A stretch of 50,915 nt of DNA from JAVMKJ01 sp031732875 (GTDB lineage Bacteria > Pseudomonadota > Gammaproteobacteria > Competibacterales > Competibacteraceae): the NCBI GenBank assembly GCA_031732875.1, contig JAVMKL010000016.1, positions 1 to 50,915 on the forward strand, given 5' to 3'. The notes below the pieces were generated by a model. The model searched no databases and had not been told where the DNA came from. It was given only the letters and a program-made list of their open reading frames with translations. The number at the start of each line of letters is the position of its first letter. The stretch's first letter is position 1. The position numbers were made by a program, and so were the translations under genes. Positions 43,827-50,915 of this stretch are shown piece after piece.

Positions 43827-46015
43827 CACAGCAGTTCCAGCTTGGCGTAGGCGACTACCAGCCACTTGGGATCACCCGCCCTAGGAAAATCCACCCGCGC
43901 CCGGACGTGATAGCCGGCGCCTTCAACTTCCAGCACCACGCCCTCGCCAAACTGTGGATGGCGCACCCGCTGTCGGGGTCGCAAGCCGGCGGGCGCGGGT
44001 GACGCCGTGCCGACGGGTTGGGTCGGAAGCCGGCTGATCTCCCGCCGTTTCGCGCGAGCGCGCACGTCGTGGGTCAGCTCGACGGGAATTTCGCCAACGA
44101 AGCGCGAAGGTGATCGATCGTTCTTCTTCCCGTACCAAGTGCGCTGTTCGGCATGGCAGAGATACAACTGCCGCCGGGCGCGGGTCACGCCGACATAGGC
44201 CAATCGCCGTTCTTCCTCCAATTGGCGCGCTTCGCCCACCGAACGGTCGTGCGGGAAGAGTCCCTCCTCCAATCCGACCAGGAACACCAGCGGAAACTCC
44301 AGCCCTTTGGCCATGTGCAGCGTCATCAACTGCACGCAATCATCGCCGGCCGATCCCTGCCCCCGGCCGGATTCCAGGGCGGCATGGGCGAGAAAGGCGT
44401 GCAACCAGTCCGGCTCGTCCGGATCGACGCCGACCACCACCGGATCGGCGTGGGTGATAAAGTCGCCGCTGGCGTTGATCAGCTCCTCCAGATTCTCCAC
44501 CCGTGCTTCACCCTTGTCGTCCTTGGCCTGCTCGTACATGGCCAGCAGGCCGCTGTGGGTAACGACATGTTCTACCCGACCAGGCAGCGACCGATCGTGG
44601 CTGTCGCGATCCAGCGCTTCCACCAGGTTGAGAAAGCCGCGCACCGCGCCGGCGGCTCGCCCGCTCAAACCGCCGCTCGCCAGTAGTTGCGCCGCCGCCC
44701 GCCATAGCGAGCAATCTCGATCGCGCGCCGTTTCCCGCAGGATTTCAACCGTGCGCTCGCCGATAACTCGTGGCGGAGTGTTGACTACCCGTTCGAACGA
44801 GGGATCGTCGTCGCGGTTGGCGACCAGCCGCAGATAAGCCAGGGCGTCCTTAATTTCAGCCCGTTCGAAGAAGCGCAGCCCGCCGTAAATTCGGTAGGGT
44901 ATCGCCGTACCGATCAGCGTGTCCTCGAACAAACGCGACTGGGCGTTGGATCGGTACAGAATCGCCGCATCGCGGTGCTGTCCTCCCGCCTCCACCCACT
45001 GGCGGATGCGCTCGACCACGAACCGCGCCTCGTCCACCTCGTTGAGGGCGTTGTAAACCTGGATCGGCTCGCCGTCGCCGGCGTCGGTCCACAGATTCTT
45101 GCCGAGCCGGGCAGCGTTGTGGGCGATCAGGGCGTTGGCAGCCTTGAGGATGTTGTGGGTGGAGCGATAGTTCTGTTCCAGGCGAACGGTCCGCGTGCCG
45201 GGGAAATCGGTGGCGAATTGCTGAATATTCTCGACCTTCGAGCCTCTCCACCCGTACACGCACTGATCGTCGTCGCCGACGACGAACACGTCGCCCCGGC
45301 CGCCGGCCAGCAGTCGCACCCACTGATACTGGATGGTGTTGGTATCCTGGAATTCGTCCACCAGAACATGCTCGAACCGTTCCCGGTAATGGGCCAGCAG
45401 GTCCGGATCGTCGCGCCAGAGTTCGTAGGCACGCAGCAGCAGTTCGCCGAAATCCACCAGTCCACCGCGCTCGCATTCCTGCTGATAAATCGTGTAAATC
45501 CGTCGGTACTGGCGCTGGATCGGGCTGCCGTCGTCGGCCAGGTCGGCGGGACGCTGGATGTCGTCCTTGCAGCGGTTGATAAAGCCGGCGCACTGAGCCG
45601 GCGGCCATTTCTTCTCGTCCAGATTGAGGCCGCGCAACACCCGCTTCAGCAGCCGATTCTGGTCGTCGCTGTCGAGAATCTGGAAGGCGCGCGGCAGCCC
45701 CGCCTCCTGCCAGTGCTGGCGCAGCAGACGATGGGCGATGCCGTGAAAGGTACCGATCCACAGCCCGCCGATAGGCTGGTCCAGCATGGCTTCGACTCGG
45801 CCGCGCATTTCGGCGGCGGCCTTGTTGGTGAAGGTCACCGCCAGAATCGACCAGGGCGACGCTCGTTCCACCGCCAGCAACCAGGCGATGCGCCGGGTCA
45901 GTACCCGGGTCTTGCCGCTGCCGGCGCCGGCCAATACCCGCAAGGGTCCCAGCGGCGCGGTCACCGCCTCGCGCTGGGCTTCGTTGAGATCGTCGAGAAT
46001 CCAGGAAACGTCCAT
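43826..46015 (-). CDS. uvrD: DNA helicase II UvrD
   Basis: 729 residues from the ATG at 46015 (MDVSWILDDLNEAQREAV), matching the family start; a longer reading from 46090 is not conserved. Superfamily 1A helicase: Walker A LAGAGSGKTRVL, motif II VDEFQDTN, QCVYGWRGS, VRLEQNYRS, and LMTLHMAKGLEFPLVFLVG. It unwinds 3'-5' in nucleotide-excision and mismatch repair. The C-terminal TUDOR-like tail is present (VRHPQFGEGVVLEVEG). Confidence 0.96.
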   Translation of the reverse strand: MDVSWILDDLNEAQREAVTAPLGPLRVLAGAGSGKTRVLTRRIAWLLAVERASPWSILAVTFTNKAAAEMRGRVEAMLDQPIGGLWIGTFHGIAHRLLRQHWQEAGLPRAFQILDSDDQNRLLKRVLRGLNLDEKKWPPAQCAGFINRCKDDIQRPADLADDGSPIQRQYRRIYTIYQQECERGGLVDFGELLLRAYELWRDDPDLLAHYRERFEHVLVDEFQDTNTIQYQWVRLLAGGRGDVFVVGDDDQCVYGWRGSKVENIQQFATDFPGTRTVRLEQNYRSTHNILKAANALIAHNAARLGKNLWTDAGDGEPIQVYNALNEVDEARFVVERIRQWVEAGGQHRDAAILYRSNAQSRLFEDTLIGTAIPYRIYGGLRFFERAEIKDALAYLRLVANRDDDPSFERVVNTPPRVIGERTVEILRETARDRDCSLWRAAAQLLASGGLSGRAAGAVRGFLNLVEALDRDSHDRSLPGRVEHVVTHSGLLAMYEQAKDDKGEARVENLEELINASGDFITHADPVVVGVDPDEPDWLHAFLAHAALESGRGQGSAGDDCVQLMTLHMAKGLEFPLVFLVGLEEGLFPHDRSVGEARQLEEERRLAYVGVTRARRQLYLCHAEQRTWYGKKNDRSPSRFVGEIPVELTHDVRARAKRREISRLPTQPVGTASPAPAGLRPRQRVRHPQFGEGVVLEVEGAGYHVRARVDFPRAGDPKWLVVAYAKLELL

Positions 46016-46131
46016 GGCCGGCGATTCTAGCAAAACCGCCTCATCCAGGCGTGTGCTAAAGTGAGTCTTGTCAGCGACCCACGGGAACAAACCGTAGGCT
46101 CGCTTCGAGTATTCGCCAACAGGGAGCAGCC
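46016..46131. promoter_or_regulatory. Divergent uvrD / ugd promoter region
   Basis: 116 bp between the starts. Towards uvrD a TAGAAT hexamer near 46029-46034 could be a -10 box; towards ugd GGGAG upstream of the ATG at 46132 is a good ribosome site. No operator was recognised. Confidence 0.3.
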
Positions 46132-47463
46132 ATGAAGATCACGATTTTCGGCTCCGGCTATGTCGGGCTGGTCACCGGCGCCTGCTTTGCCGAAGTGGGC
46201 AACGACGTGCTGTGCGTGGACGTGGACCCGCGCAAGGTGGAGATGCTGCGACGCGGCCAGATCCCGATCCACGAACCCGGCCTCGACGCGGTGGTCCGCC
46301 GCAACGGCGCCAGCGGCCGGTTGCAATTCACCACCGATCTCGCCGCCGGCGTGGCCCACGGTCTGTTCCAGTTCATCGCCGTCGGCACGCCACCCGACGA
46401 GGACGGTTCGGCCGATTTGCAGCACGTGCGCGCCGTCGCCCGCGTTATCGGCCAGCACCTCGACGATTATCGGGTGGTGGTCAACAAATCCACCGTCCCG
46501 GTCGGCACCGCCGACGTGGTGCGCGAAACCATCGCCGAAGTCCTTGCCGAACGCGGCCGGGACATTCCGTTCTCGGTGGTCTCCAACCCGGAATTTCTCA
46601 AGGAAGGCGCGGCGGTCCAGGATTTCATGCGGCCGGACCGAATCATCGTCGGCAACGACGACCAGCGGGCCACCCTGCTGCTGCGCAACCTGTACGCCCC
46701 CTTCAACCGCAACCGCGACCGACTGATCGAGATGGACGTGCGCTCGGCGGAACTGACCAAGTACGCCGCCAACGCCATGCTGGCCACCAAGATCAGCTTC
46801 ATGAACGAAATGGCCAACCTGGCCGAACGGCTGGGCGCCGACATCGAAAAGGTACGGGTAGGCATCGGCGCCGACCCGCGCATCGGCTATCACTTCATCT
46901 ATCCGGGCGCCGGTTACGGGGGAAGCTGTTTTCCGAAGGACGTCAAGGCATTGGAATACACCGCCCGATCAGTGAACTACGAGGCCGCCCTGCTCCAGGC
47001 GGTGGAAGCGGTCAACGAGCGGCAAAAGCAGGTGCTGTTCGCCAAGATCGAGCATCATTTCAAAGGCGATCTGCGCGGGCGGACCTTCGCCCTGTGGGGG
47101 CTGGCTTTCAAGCCCGGCACCGACGACATGCGCGAAGCGCCCAGCCGCATTTTGCTGGAAGCGCTCTGGAACGCCGGCTGCGCGGTGCGGGCCTACGACC
47201 CGGCGGCGATGGACGAGGCCCGCCGGATTTACGGCGAGCGGTCCGATTTTCGACTCGGCGCCAAGCCGATGGAGGTGCTGGCCGGCGCCGATGCCCTGGT
47301 GATCGTCACCGAGTGGAGCCTGTTCCGCAGCCCCGATTTCGACGCCATCCGCCAAGCCCTCAAACAGCCCGTGATCTTCGATGGCCGCAACCTCTACGAT
47401 CCCGATTTCATGCGCGAGCAGGGCTTCGTCTACCATGCCATCGGCCGAGGTGAAACCCCATGA
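46132..47463 (+). CDS. ugd: UDP-glucose 6-dehydrogenase
   Basis: 443 residues. NAD-binding start KITIFGSGYVGLVTGACFAEVG; central domain with VNKSTVPVGTAD and NPEFLKEGAAVQDF; catalytic C266 in GYGGSCFPKDVKAL; C-terminal UDP-binding domain (WGLAFKPGTDDMREAPS). It oxidises UDP-glucose to UDP-glucuronate, a polysaccharide precursor. First gene of a three-gene run; the stop overlaps the manC start (ATGA). Confidence 0.97.
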   Translation: MKITIFGSGYVGLVTGACFAEVGNDVLCVDVDPRKVEMLRRGQIPIHEPGLDAVVRRNGASGRLQFTTDLAAGVAHGLFQFIAVGTPPDEDGSADLQHVRAVARVIGQHLDDYRVVVNKSTVPVGTADVVRETIAEVLAERGRDIPFSVVSNPEFLKEGAAVQDFMRPDRIIVGNDDQRATLLLRNLYAPFNRNRDRLIEMDVRSAELTKYAANAMLATKISFMNEMANLAERLGADIEKVRVGIGADPRIGYHFIYPGAGYGGSCFPKDVKALEYTARSVNYEAALLQAVEAVNERQKQVLFAKIEHHFKGDLRGRTFALWGLAFKPGTDDMREAPSRILLEALWNAGCAVRAYDPAAMDEARRIYGERSDFRLGAKPMEVLAGADALVIVTEWSLFRSPDFDAIRQALKQPVIFDGRNLYDPDFMREQGFVYHAIGRGETP

Positions 47464-48884
47464 TCGTCCCCGTCATCCTGTCCGGCGGCAGCGGCACCCG
47501 GCTGTGGCCGCTGTCGCGCGAGGCCTATCCCAAACAGTTCCTGCCGCTGGTGGACCAGTACACCATGCTGCAAAACACCGCGCTGCGGATTGCGGGTCTG
47601 AGCGACGTGGCCGCGCCGCTGATGGTCTGCAACGAGGAACACCGCTTCATGGTGGCCGAGCAGTTGCGCGCGGTCGGCATCCAGCCGGCGGCGGTGATGC
47701 TGGAGCCCGCCGGACGCAACACTGCGCCGGCGGTCGCGGTGGCGGCGCTGCACGCCCAGCGCGAGGGCGCCGATCCGACCCTGCTGGTGCTGCCGGCCGA
47801 TCACGTCATCACCGATGTCGAAGGCTTTCGTACCGCCGTGCTCGAGGTCGCGCCCCACGCCGGGGCGGGCCGGCTGATCACCTTCGGCATCGTGCCGGCC
47901 ACGCCGGAAACCGGCTATGGCTACATCAAGGCCGGGGCGCCGCTGGACGAATCGGGGGTATGCGTGGTGGAGCGCTTCGTCGAGAAGCCCGATCTCGCCA
48001 CCGCGCAGGGTTATCTGAATTCCGGCCATTACTACTGGAACAGCGGCATGTTCATGTTCCGCGCCTCGGCGTTCCTGGCGGAACTGGAGCGTTTCGCCCC
48101 GGCGATGCTGGCCGCCTGCCAGCAGGCGCTGGCCGCCGGCCGGGCCGAACGGGATTTCCTGTGGCTGGATCGCGCGGCGTTCTCCGCCTGCCCCAAGGAT
48201 TCGATCGACTACGCGGTCATGGAGAAGACCGAACGCGCCGTGGTGATGCCCCTAACGGTGGGCTGGAACGATGTCGGCTCCTGGGCGGCGCTGTGGGATG
48301 TGGGGACGCGCGACGACGCGGGAAACATCCAGCGGGGCGATGTTATCAGCGTGGGCACCCGCGATTCCTATATTGATGCCGGGTCCAGACTGGTCGCCGC
48401 CGTGGGAGTCGAGCATCTGGTGGTGGTCGAGACCGCCGATGCCGTGTTGGTCGCCAGCAAGGAGCGGGTGCAGGAGGTCAAGGCGGTCGTCAGCCGGCTC
48501 CAGGCCAACCGGCGCCCGGAAGGCCGCAACCACCGCAAGGTCTACCGACCTTGGGGCTGCTACGATTCGATCAATCTGGACGCCCGCTTCCAGGTCAAGC
48601 GCATCATGGTCAAGCCCGGCGCCTGCATCTCCTCGCAGATGCACCACCACCGCGCCGAGCATTGGGTGGTGGTCAGCGGCACCGCTCGCGTCCATCGTGG
48701 CGACGAGGTGTTTCTGCTGACCGAAAACCAGTCCACCTACATCCCGGTCGGCGTCCAGCACCGGCTGACGAATCCCGGCAAGATTCCGCTGGAGATCATC
48801 GAGGTACAATCGGGCAGCTACCTGGGCGAGGACGATATCGTCCGCTTCGAGGATGTTTACGGCCGGGGGAACGGCGAGACGTGA
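47460..48884 (+). CDS. manC: Mannose-1-phosphate guanylyltransferase / mannose-6-phosphate isomerase
   Basis: 474 residues, bifunctional type II enzyme. Nucleotidyltransferase domain (1 to about 340): VILSGGSGTRLWPLSREAYPKQF, VEKPD, and NSGMFMFRAS; C-terminal cupin isomerase domain with MHHHRAEHWVVVSGTA, whose histidines bind the metal. It interconverts fructose-6-P and mannose-6-P and makes GDP-mannose. In alginate producers the same enzyme is called AlgA. Flanked by ugd and manB. Confidence 0.95.
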   Translation: MIVPVILSGGSGTRLWPLSREAYPKQFLPLVDQYTMLQNTALRIAGLSDVAAPLMVCNEEHRFMVAEQLRAVGIQPAAVMLEPAGRNTAPAVAVAALHAQREGADPTLLVLPADHVITDVEGFRTAVLEVAPHAGAGRLITFGIVPATPETGYGYIKAGAPLDESGVCVVERFVEKPDLATAQGYLNSGHYYWNSGMFMFRASAFLAELERFAPAMLAACQQALAAGRAERDFLWLDRAAFSACPKDSIDYAVMEKTERAVVMPLTVGWNDVGSWAALWDVGTRDDAGNIQRGDVISVGTRDSYIDAGSRLVAAVGVEHLVVVETADAVLVASKERVQEVKAVVSRLQANRRPEGRNHRKVYRPWGCYDSINLDARFQVKRIMVKPGACISSQMHHHRAEHWVVVSGTARVHRGDEVFLLTENQSTYIPVGVQHRLTNPGKIPLEIIEVQSGSYLGEDDIVRFEDVYGRGNGET

Positions 48885-48908
48885 GGCGTGAGGCGCGAGG
48901 CGTGATGA
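48881..48908 (+). repeat. Tandem heptamer repeat over the manC-manB junction
   Basis: GTGAGGC, GTGAGGC, GCGAGGC and GTGATGA follow one another. The first unit contains the manC stop and the last contains the manB start. Each of the first three units carries a GAGG that could serve as ribosome site. Confidence 0.7.
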
Positions 48909-50260
48909 GTATCGAACTGGCGTGTTTCAAGGCTTACGATATTCGCGGGCGAATTCCCGACGAATTGAACGAGGATTTGGCTTATCGCATCGGCCGGGCC
49001 TATGCCGTCTTTCTCAGACCCGGGCGGGTGGCGGTTGGCCACGACGTGCGGCTGGACAGTCCGGCGCTGAGCGCGGCTCTGGCCAGCGGGTTGCTGGACG
49101 GCGGCTCGGACGTGCTGGACATCGGGCTGTGCGGCACCGAGGAAATCTATTTCGCCGCCTTCCATCACCAACTGGACGGTGGAATCATGATCACCGCCAG
49201 CCACAATCCGATGGATTACAACGGCATGAAGCTGGTGCGCGAGCAGGCCCGGCCGATCAGCGGCGACAGCGGACTGTTCGATATCCGCGATCTGGCCGCC
49301 GCCAGCGATGAGTTCACGGTGGCCAACCGCCGCGGCCAGCGGGATTTTCAGCCGGACAAAAGCGCCTATATCGCCCATCTGCTGGGCTATATCGACCCCG
49401 GTGTCCTGCGACCGCTGAAGATCGTGGTCAACGCCGGCAACGGCGGCGCCGGACCGATCATCGATGCCCTGGAGCCGCATCTGCCGTTCCGCTTCGTCAA
49501 AATCCACCACGAGCCGGACGGTACGTTCCCCCACGGGATTCCCAATCCCCTGCTGCCGGAATGCCGCGACGCCACCGCGCGGGCCGTGCGCGAGCACGGG
49601 GCCGATCTGGGGCTGGCCTGGGACGGTGATTTCGACCGCTGCTTCTTTTTCGACGCTGGCGGCCGTTTCATCGAGGGTTACTACCTGGTCGGCCTGCTGG
49701 CCGAAACGATGCTGGCCCGGCGACCGGGCGCCAAAATCATCCATGACCCCCGGCTGACCTGGAACACCATCGAGCAGGTCCGCGCCGCCGGGGGCATGCC
49801 GGTGCAAAGCAAAACCGGCCATGCCTTCATCAAGGAGCGGATGCGGCGGGAAAACGCGATCTACGGCGGAGAGATGAGCGCCCATCATTACTTCCGCGAC
49901 TTCGCCTACTGCGACAGCGGCATGATTCCATGGCTGCTGGTCGCCGAGCTGATTTGCCGCGCCGGCCAGTCGCTGGCGGCGCTGGTGGACGCGCGGATGC
50001 GGGCGTTTCCGTGCAGTGGCGAGATCAACTTCCGGGTCACCGACGCGCCAGCCAAAATCCGCGAAATCCTGGCCGCCTACGCCGACCGGCAGCCGATGCT
50101 GGACGAGACTGACGGCGTCAGCCTCGAATTCCCCGACTGGCGGTTCAACCTGCGCTGCTCCAACACCGAGCCATTGTTGCGGCTGAACGTCGAGACTCGC
50201 GGCGATCCGGACCTCCTGGAACGCCGGACTGCGGAATTGCGGGCGCTGATCGGCGGTTGA
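48905..50260 (+). CDS. manB: Phosphomannomutase / phosphoglucomutase
   Basis: 451 residues from the ATG at 48905. Alpha-D-phosphohexomutase: N-terminal FKAYDIRGRIPDELNED, phosphoserine loop TASHNPMDYNGMK (S99), metal loop DGDFDRCFFFD, sugar loop GGEMSAHHYF, and phosphate loop RCSNTEPLLRLNVE. It interconverts mannose-6-P and mannose-1-P, feeding ManC; with Ugd the operon supplies GDP-mannose and UDP-glucuronate. Start separated from the manC stop by 20 bases. Confidence 0.95.
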   Translation: MSIELACFKAYDIRGRIPDELNEDLAYRIGRAYAVFLRPGRVAVGHDVRLDSPALSAALASGLLDGGSDVLDIGLCGTEEIYFAAFHHQLDGGIMITASHNPMDYNGMKLVREQARPISGDSGLFDIRDLAAASDEFTVANRRGQRDFQPDKSAYIAHLLGYIDPGVLRPLKIVVNAGNGGAGPIIDALEPHLPFRFVKIHHEPDGTFPHGIPNPLLPECRDATARAVREHGADLGLAWDGDFDRCFFFDAGGRFIEGYYLVGLLAETMLARRPGAKIIHDPRLTWNTIEQVRAAGGMPVQSKTGHAFIKERMRRENAIYGGEMSAHHYFRDFAYCDSGMIPWLLVAELICRAGQSLAALVDARMRAFPCSGEINFRVTDAPAKIREILAAYADRQPMLDETDGVSLEFPDWRFNLRCSNTEPLLRLNVETRGDPDLLERRTAELRALIGG

Positions 50261-50344
50261 GGGGACATTGGGAAAAATCGACAGTTTGCAAGAATGCGCG
50301 CCGCAGTCTCGCAATGAGTGAAACACATTGAGATTGACTGGGTT

Positions 50345-50739
50345 TCACCCATTGACCGCCGTGTTGGATCGCCAGTTCGCCGCCAATACCAGCACCGCAT
50401 CCCGCTGGCGGGCGTCGTCGAACATCGCGGCGATGCTTTTTCCGTCTGGCCGACATACATGTCCAGCAGGTCGGAGGCGCGCTTGACCAGGAGTGGCTTC
50501 TCCAGCGCGTCGGCGATATGGCGGGCCAGCTCCGATTTGCCGGTACCGGCGGGGCCGTGGAAGCAGAAGATGCCGTGCGGGCGGCGTTGCAGCGCCGCGA
50601 TCAGCTTCGGGATGTCCCAGTCGACGTTGAGAAAGCGCAGGTCGTAGCCGGTCGGGACGTGATTGCGCGCCGGCGCCCGCTTCTGCCGGAGCAGCATCGC
50701 CAGACCTTCACGTTGGGTTTCAGGTGATGGTCGCAGCAT
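50345..50739 (-). pseudogene. AAA+ ATPase fragment with frameshift
   Basis: Reads YDLRFLNVDWDIPKLI, then Walker A HGPAGTGKSELARHIADAL, then DMYVGQTEK, where the frame breaks in a five-T run (50437-50441 on the plus strand). One extra base would give SIAAMFDDARQRDAVLVL, the normal continuation, but even then the reading lacks the Walker B acidic residues and stops at 50345. The N-terminal half of a usual AAA protein is also missing: an in-frame TAA lies a short way upstream in AT-rich DNA. It is a remnant, although the single-base shift itself could be a sequencing error. The 84 bases between manB and it hold nothing. Confidence 0.7.
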
Positions 50740-50892
50740 AAGGCCGACACCCGACAGGATGCGTCGCCAAGGTTCCTCGCCAACAGCACAGGCAACTATG
50801 TTTATAATAAATGATTATTTGATATTTAATTTTTACTTACAAGAAAATATAAAAATCTCAATAACGGCGCTACCCAACCCAAGGCGAGCACC
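50740..50892. promoter_or_regulatory. AT-rich promoter-like stretch
   Basis: 50800-50862 is strongly AT-rich in an otherwise GC-rich window (TATAATAAATGATTATTTG and similar), suggesting a promoter for the gene starting at 50893 or imported DNA. No specific boxes are claimed. Confidence 0.35.
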
Positions 50893-50915
50893 ATGATTCA
50901 TCTGATCGAGCCTCA
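50893..50915 (+). CDS. Possible start of a gene cut by the right edge
   Basis: ATG at 50893 follows GGCGAG by five bases and begins MIHLIEP before the window ends. Seven residues are too few to identify; the start would suit several families, for example ATP sulfurylases that begin with an EPHGG-like segment, but this is only a hint. Confidence 0.35.

Noticed and set aside
1..50915. CRISPR arrays, rRNA and tRNA genes
   Set aside because: No regularly spaced repeats and no cloverleaf or rRNA sequence were seen in the intergenic regions.

Overview
The window is high-GC gammaproteobacterial chromosome from a draft assembly; a 100-N scaffold gap lies at 28420-28519. Gene order supports the placement: holC/pepA divergent from lptFG, tsaC-topA-smg-dprA-LysM next to def-fmt-rsmB, ntrYX-trkA, and glnA with ntrBC. 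A free-living, metabolically versatile lineage such as the Competibacteraceae would fit, but that is a guess from style, not from a marker gene.

Left edge (1-5654) is accessory. Two same-strand genes look like a biological-conflict pair: a TIR/deoxyribosyltransferase-like protein with a TRAFs-binding region, then a DUF4062-NACHT-SUMF1 STAND NTPase that runs off the window. A 243-bp MITE-like element lies between them and even contains the NACHT start codon. A divergent DUF3616 gene follows.

5685-27195 is core: replication and peptidase genes (holC, pepA), the LptFG permease pair, a pcm-like/tolC/RDD set, trkA-ntrX-ntrY with a DUF4390 gene, rsmB-fmt-def, then on the other strand LysM lipoprotein-dprA-smg-topA-tsaC. 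27198-30021 holds purine salvage genes (methylthioinosine phosphorylase, hpt) and nagZ, separated by two different inverted-repeat elements. The N gap inside hpt is an artefact: its flanks are an identical 55-bp overlap, and merging them restores one 184-residue protein.

30097-34532 is a four-gene signalling operon: a PAS histidine kinase, a lone receiver, a receiver-PP2C phosphatase and a STAS protein, i.e. phosphorelay feeding a partner switch whose anti-sigma/kinase partner is not encoded here. 34559-36116 holds an L,D-transpeptidase, a CYTH protein and trmL.

36137-40758 is the nitrogen module: glnA, then ntrB and ntrC on the same strand. Upstream of glnA are a good sigma-54 promoter and two NtrC-type dyads 32 bp apart, so NtrC very probably controls glnA. 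A terminator and a second copy of the MITE separate glnA from ntrB. 40850-46015 carries a small HMA metal chaperone, an OmpW porin, a GspE-type ATPase and uvrD. 46132-50260 is a sugar-nucleotide operon (ugd, manC, manB) for UDP-glucuronate and GDP-mannose supply, probably for an exopolysaccharide. The right edge has a broken AAA+ ATPase and an AT-rich promoter-like stretch before a gene that begins at the very end.
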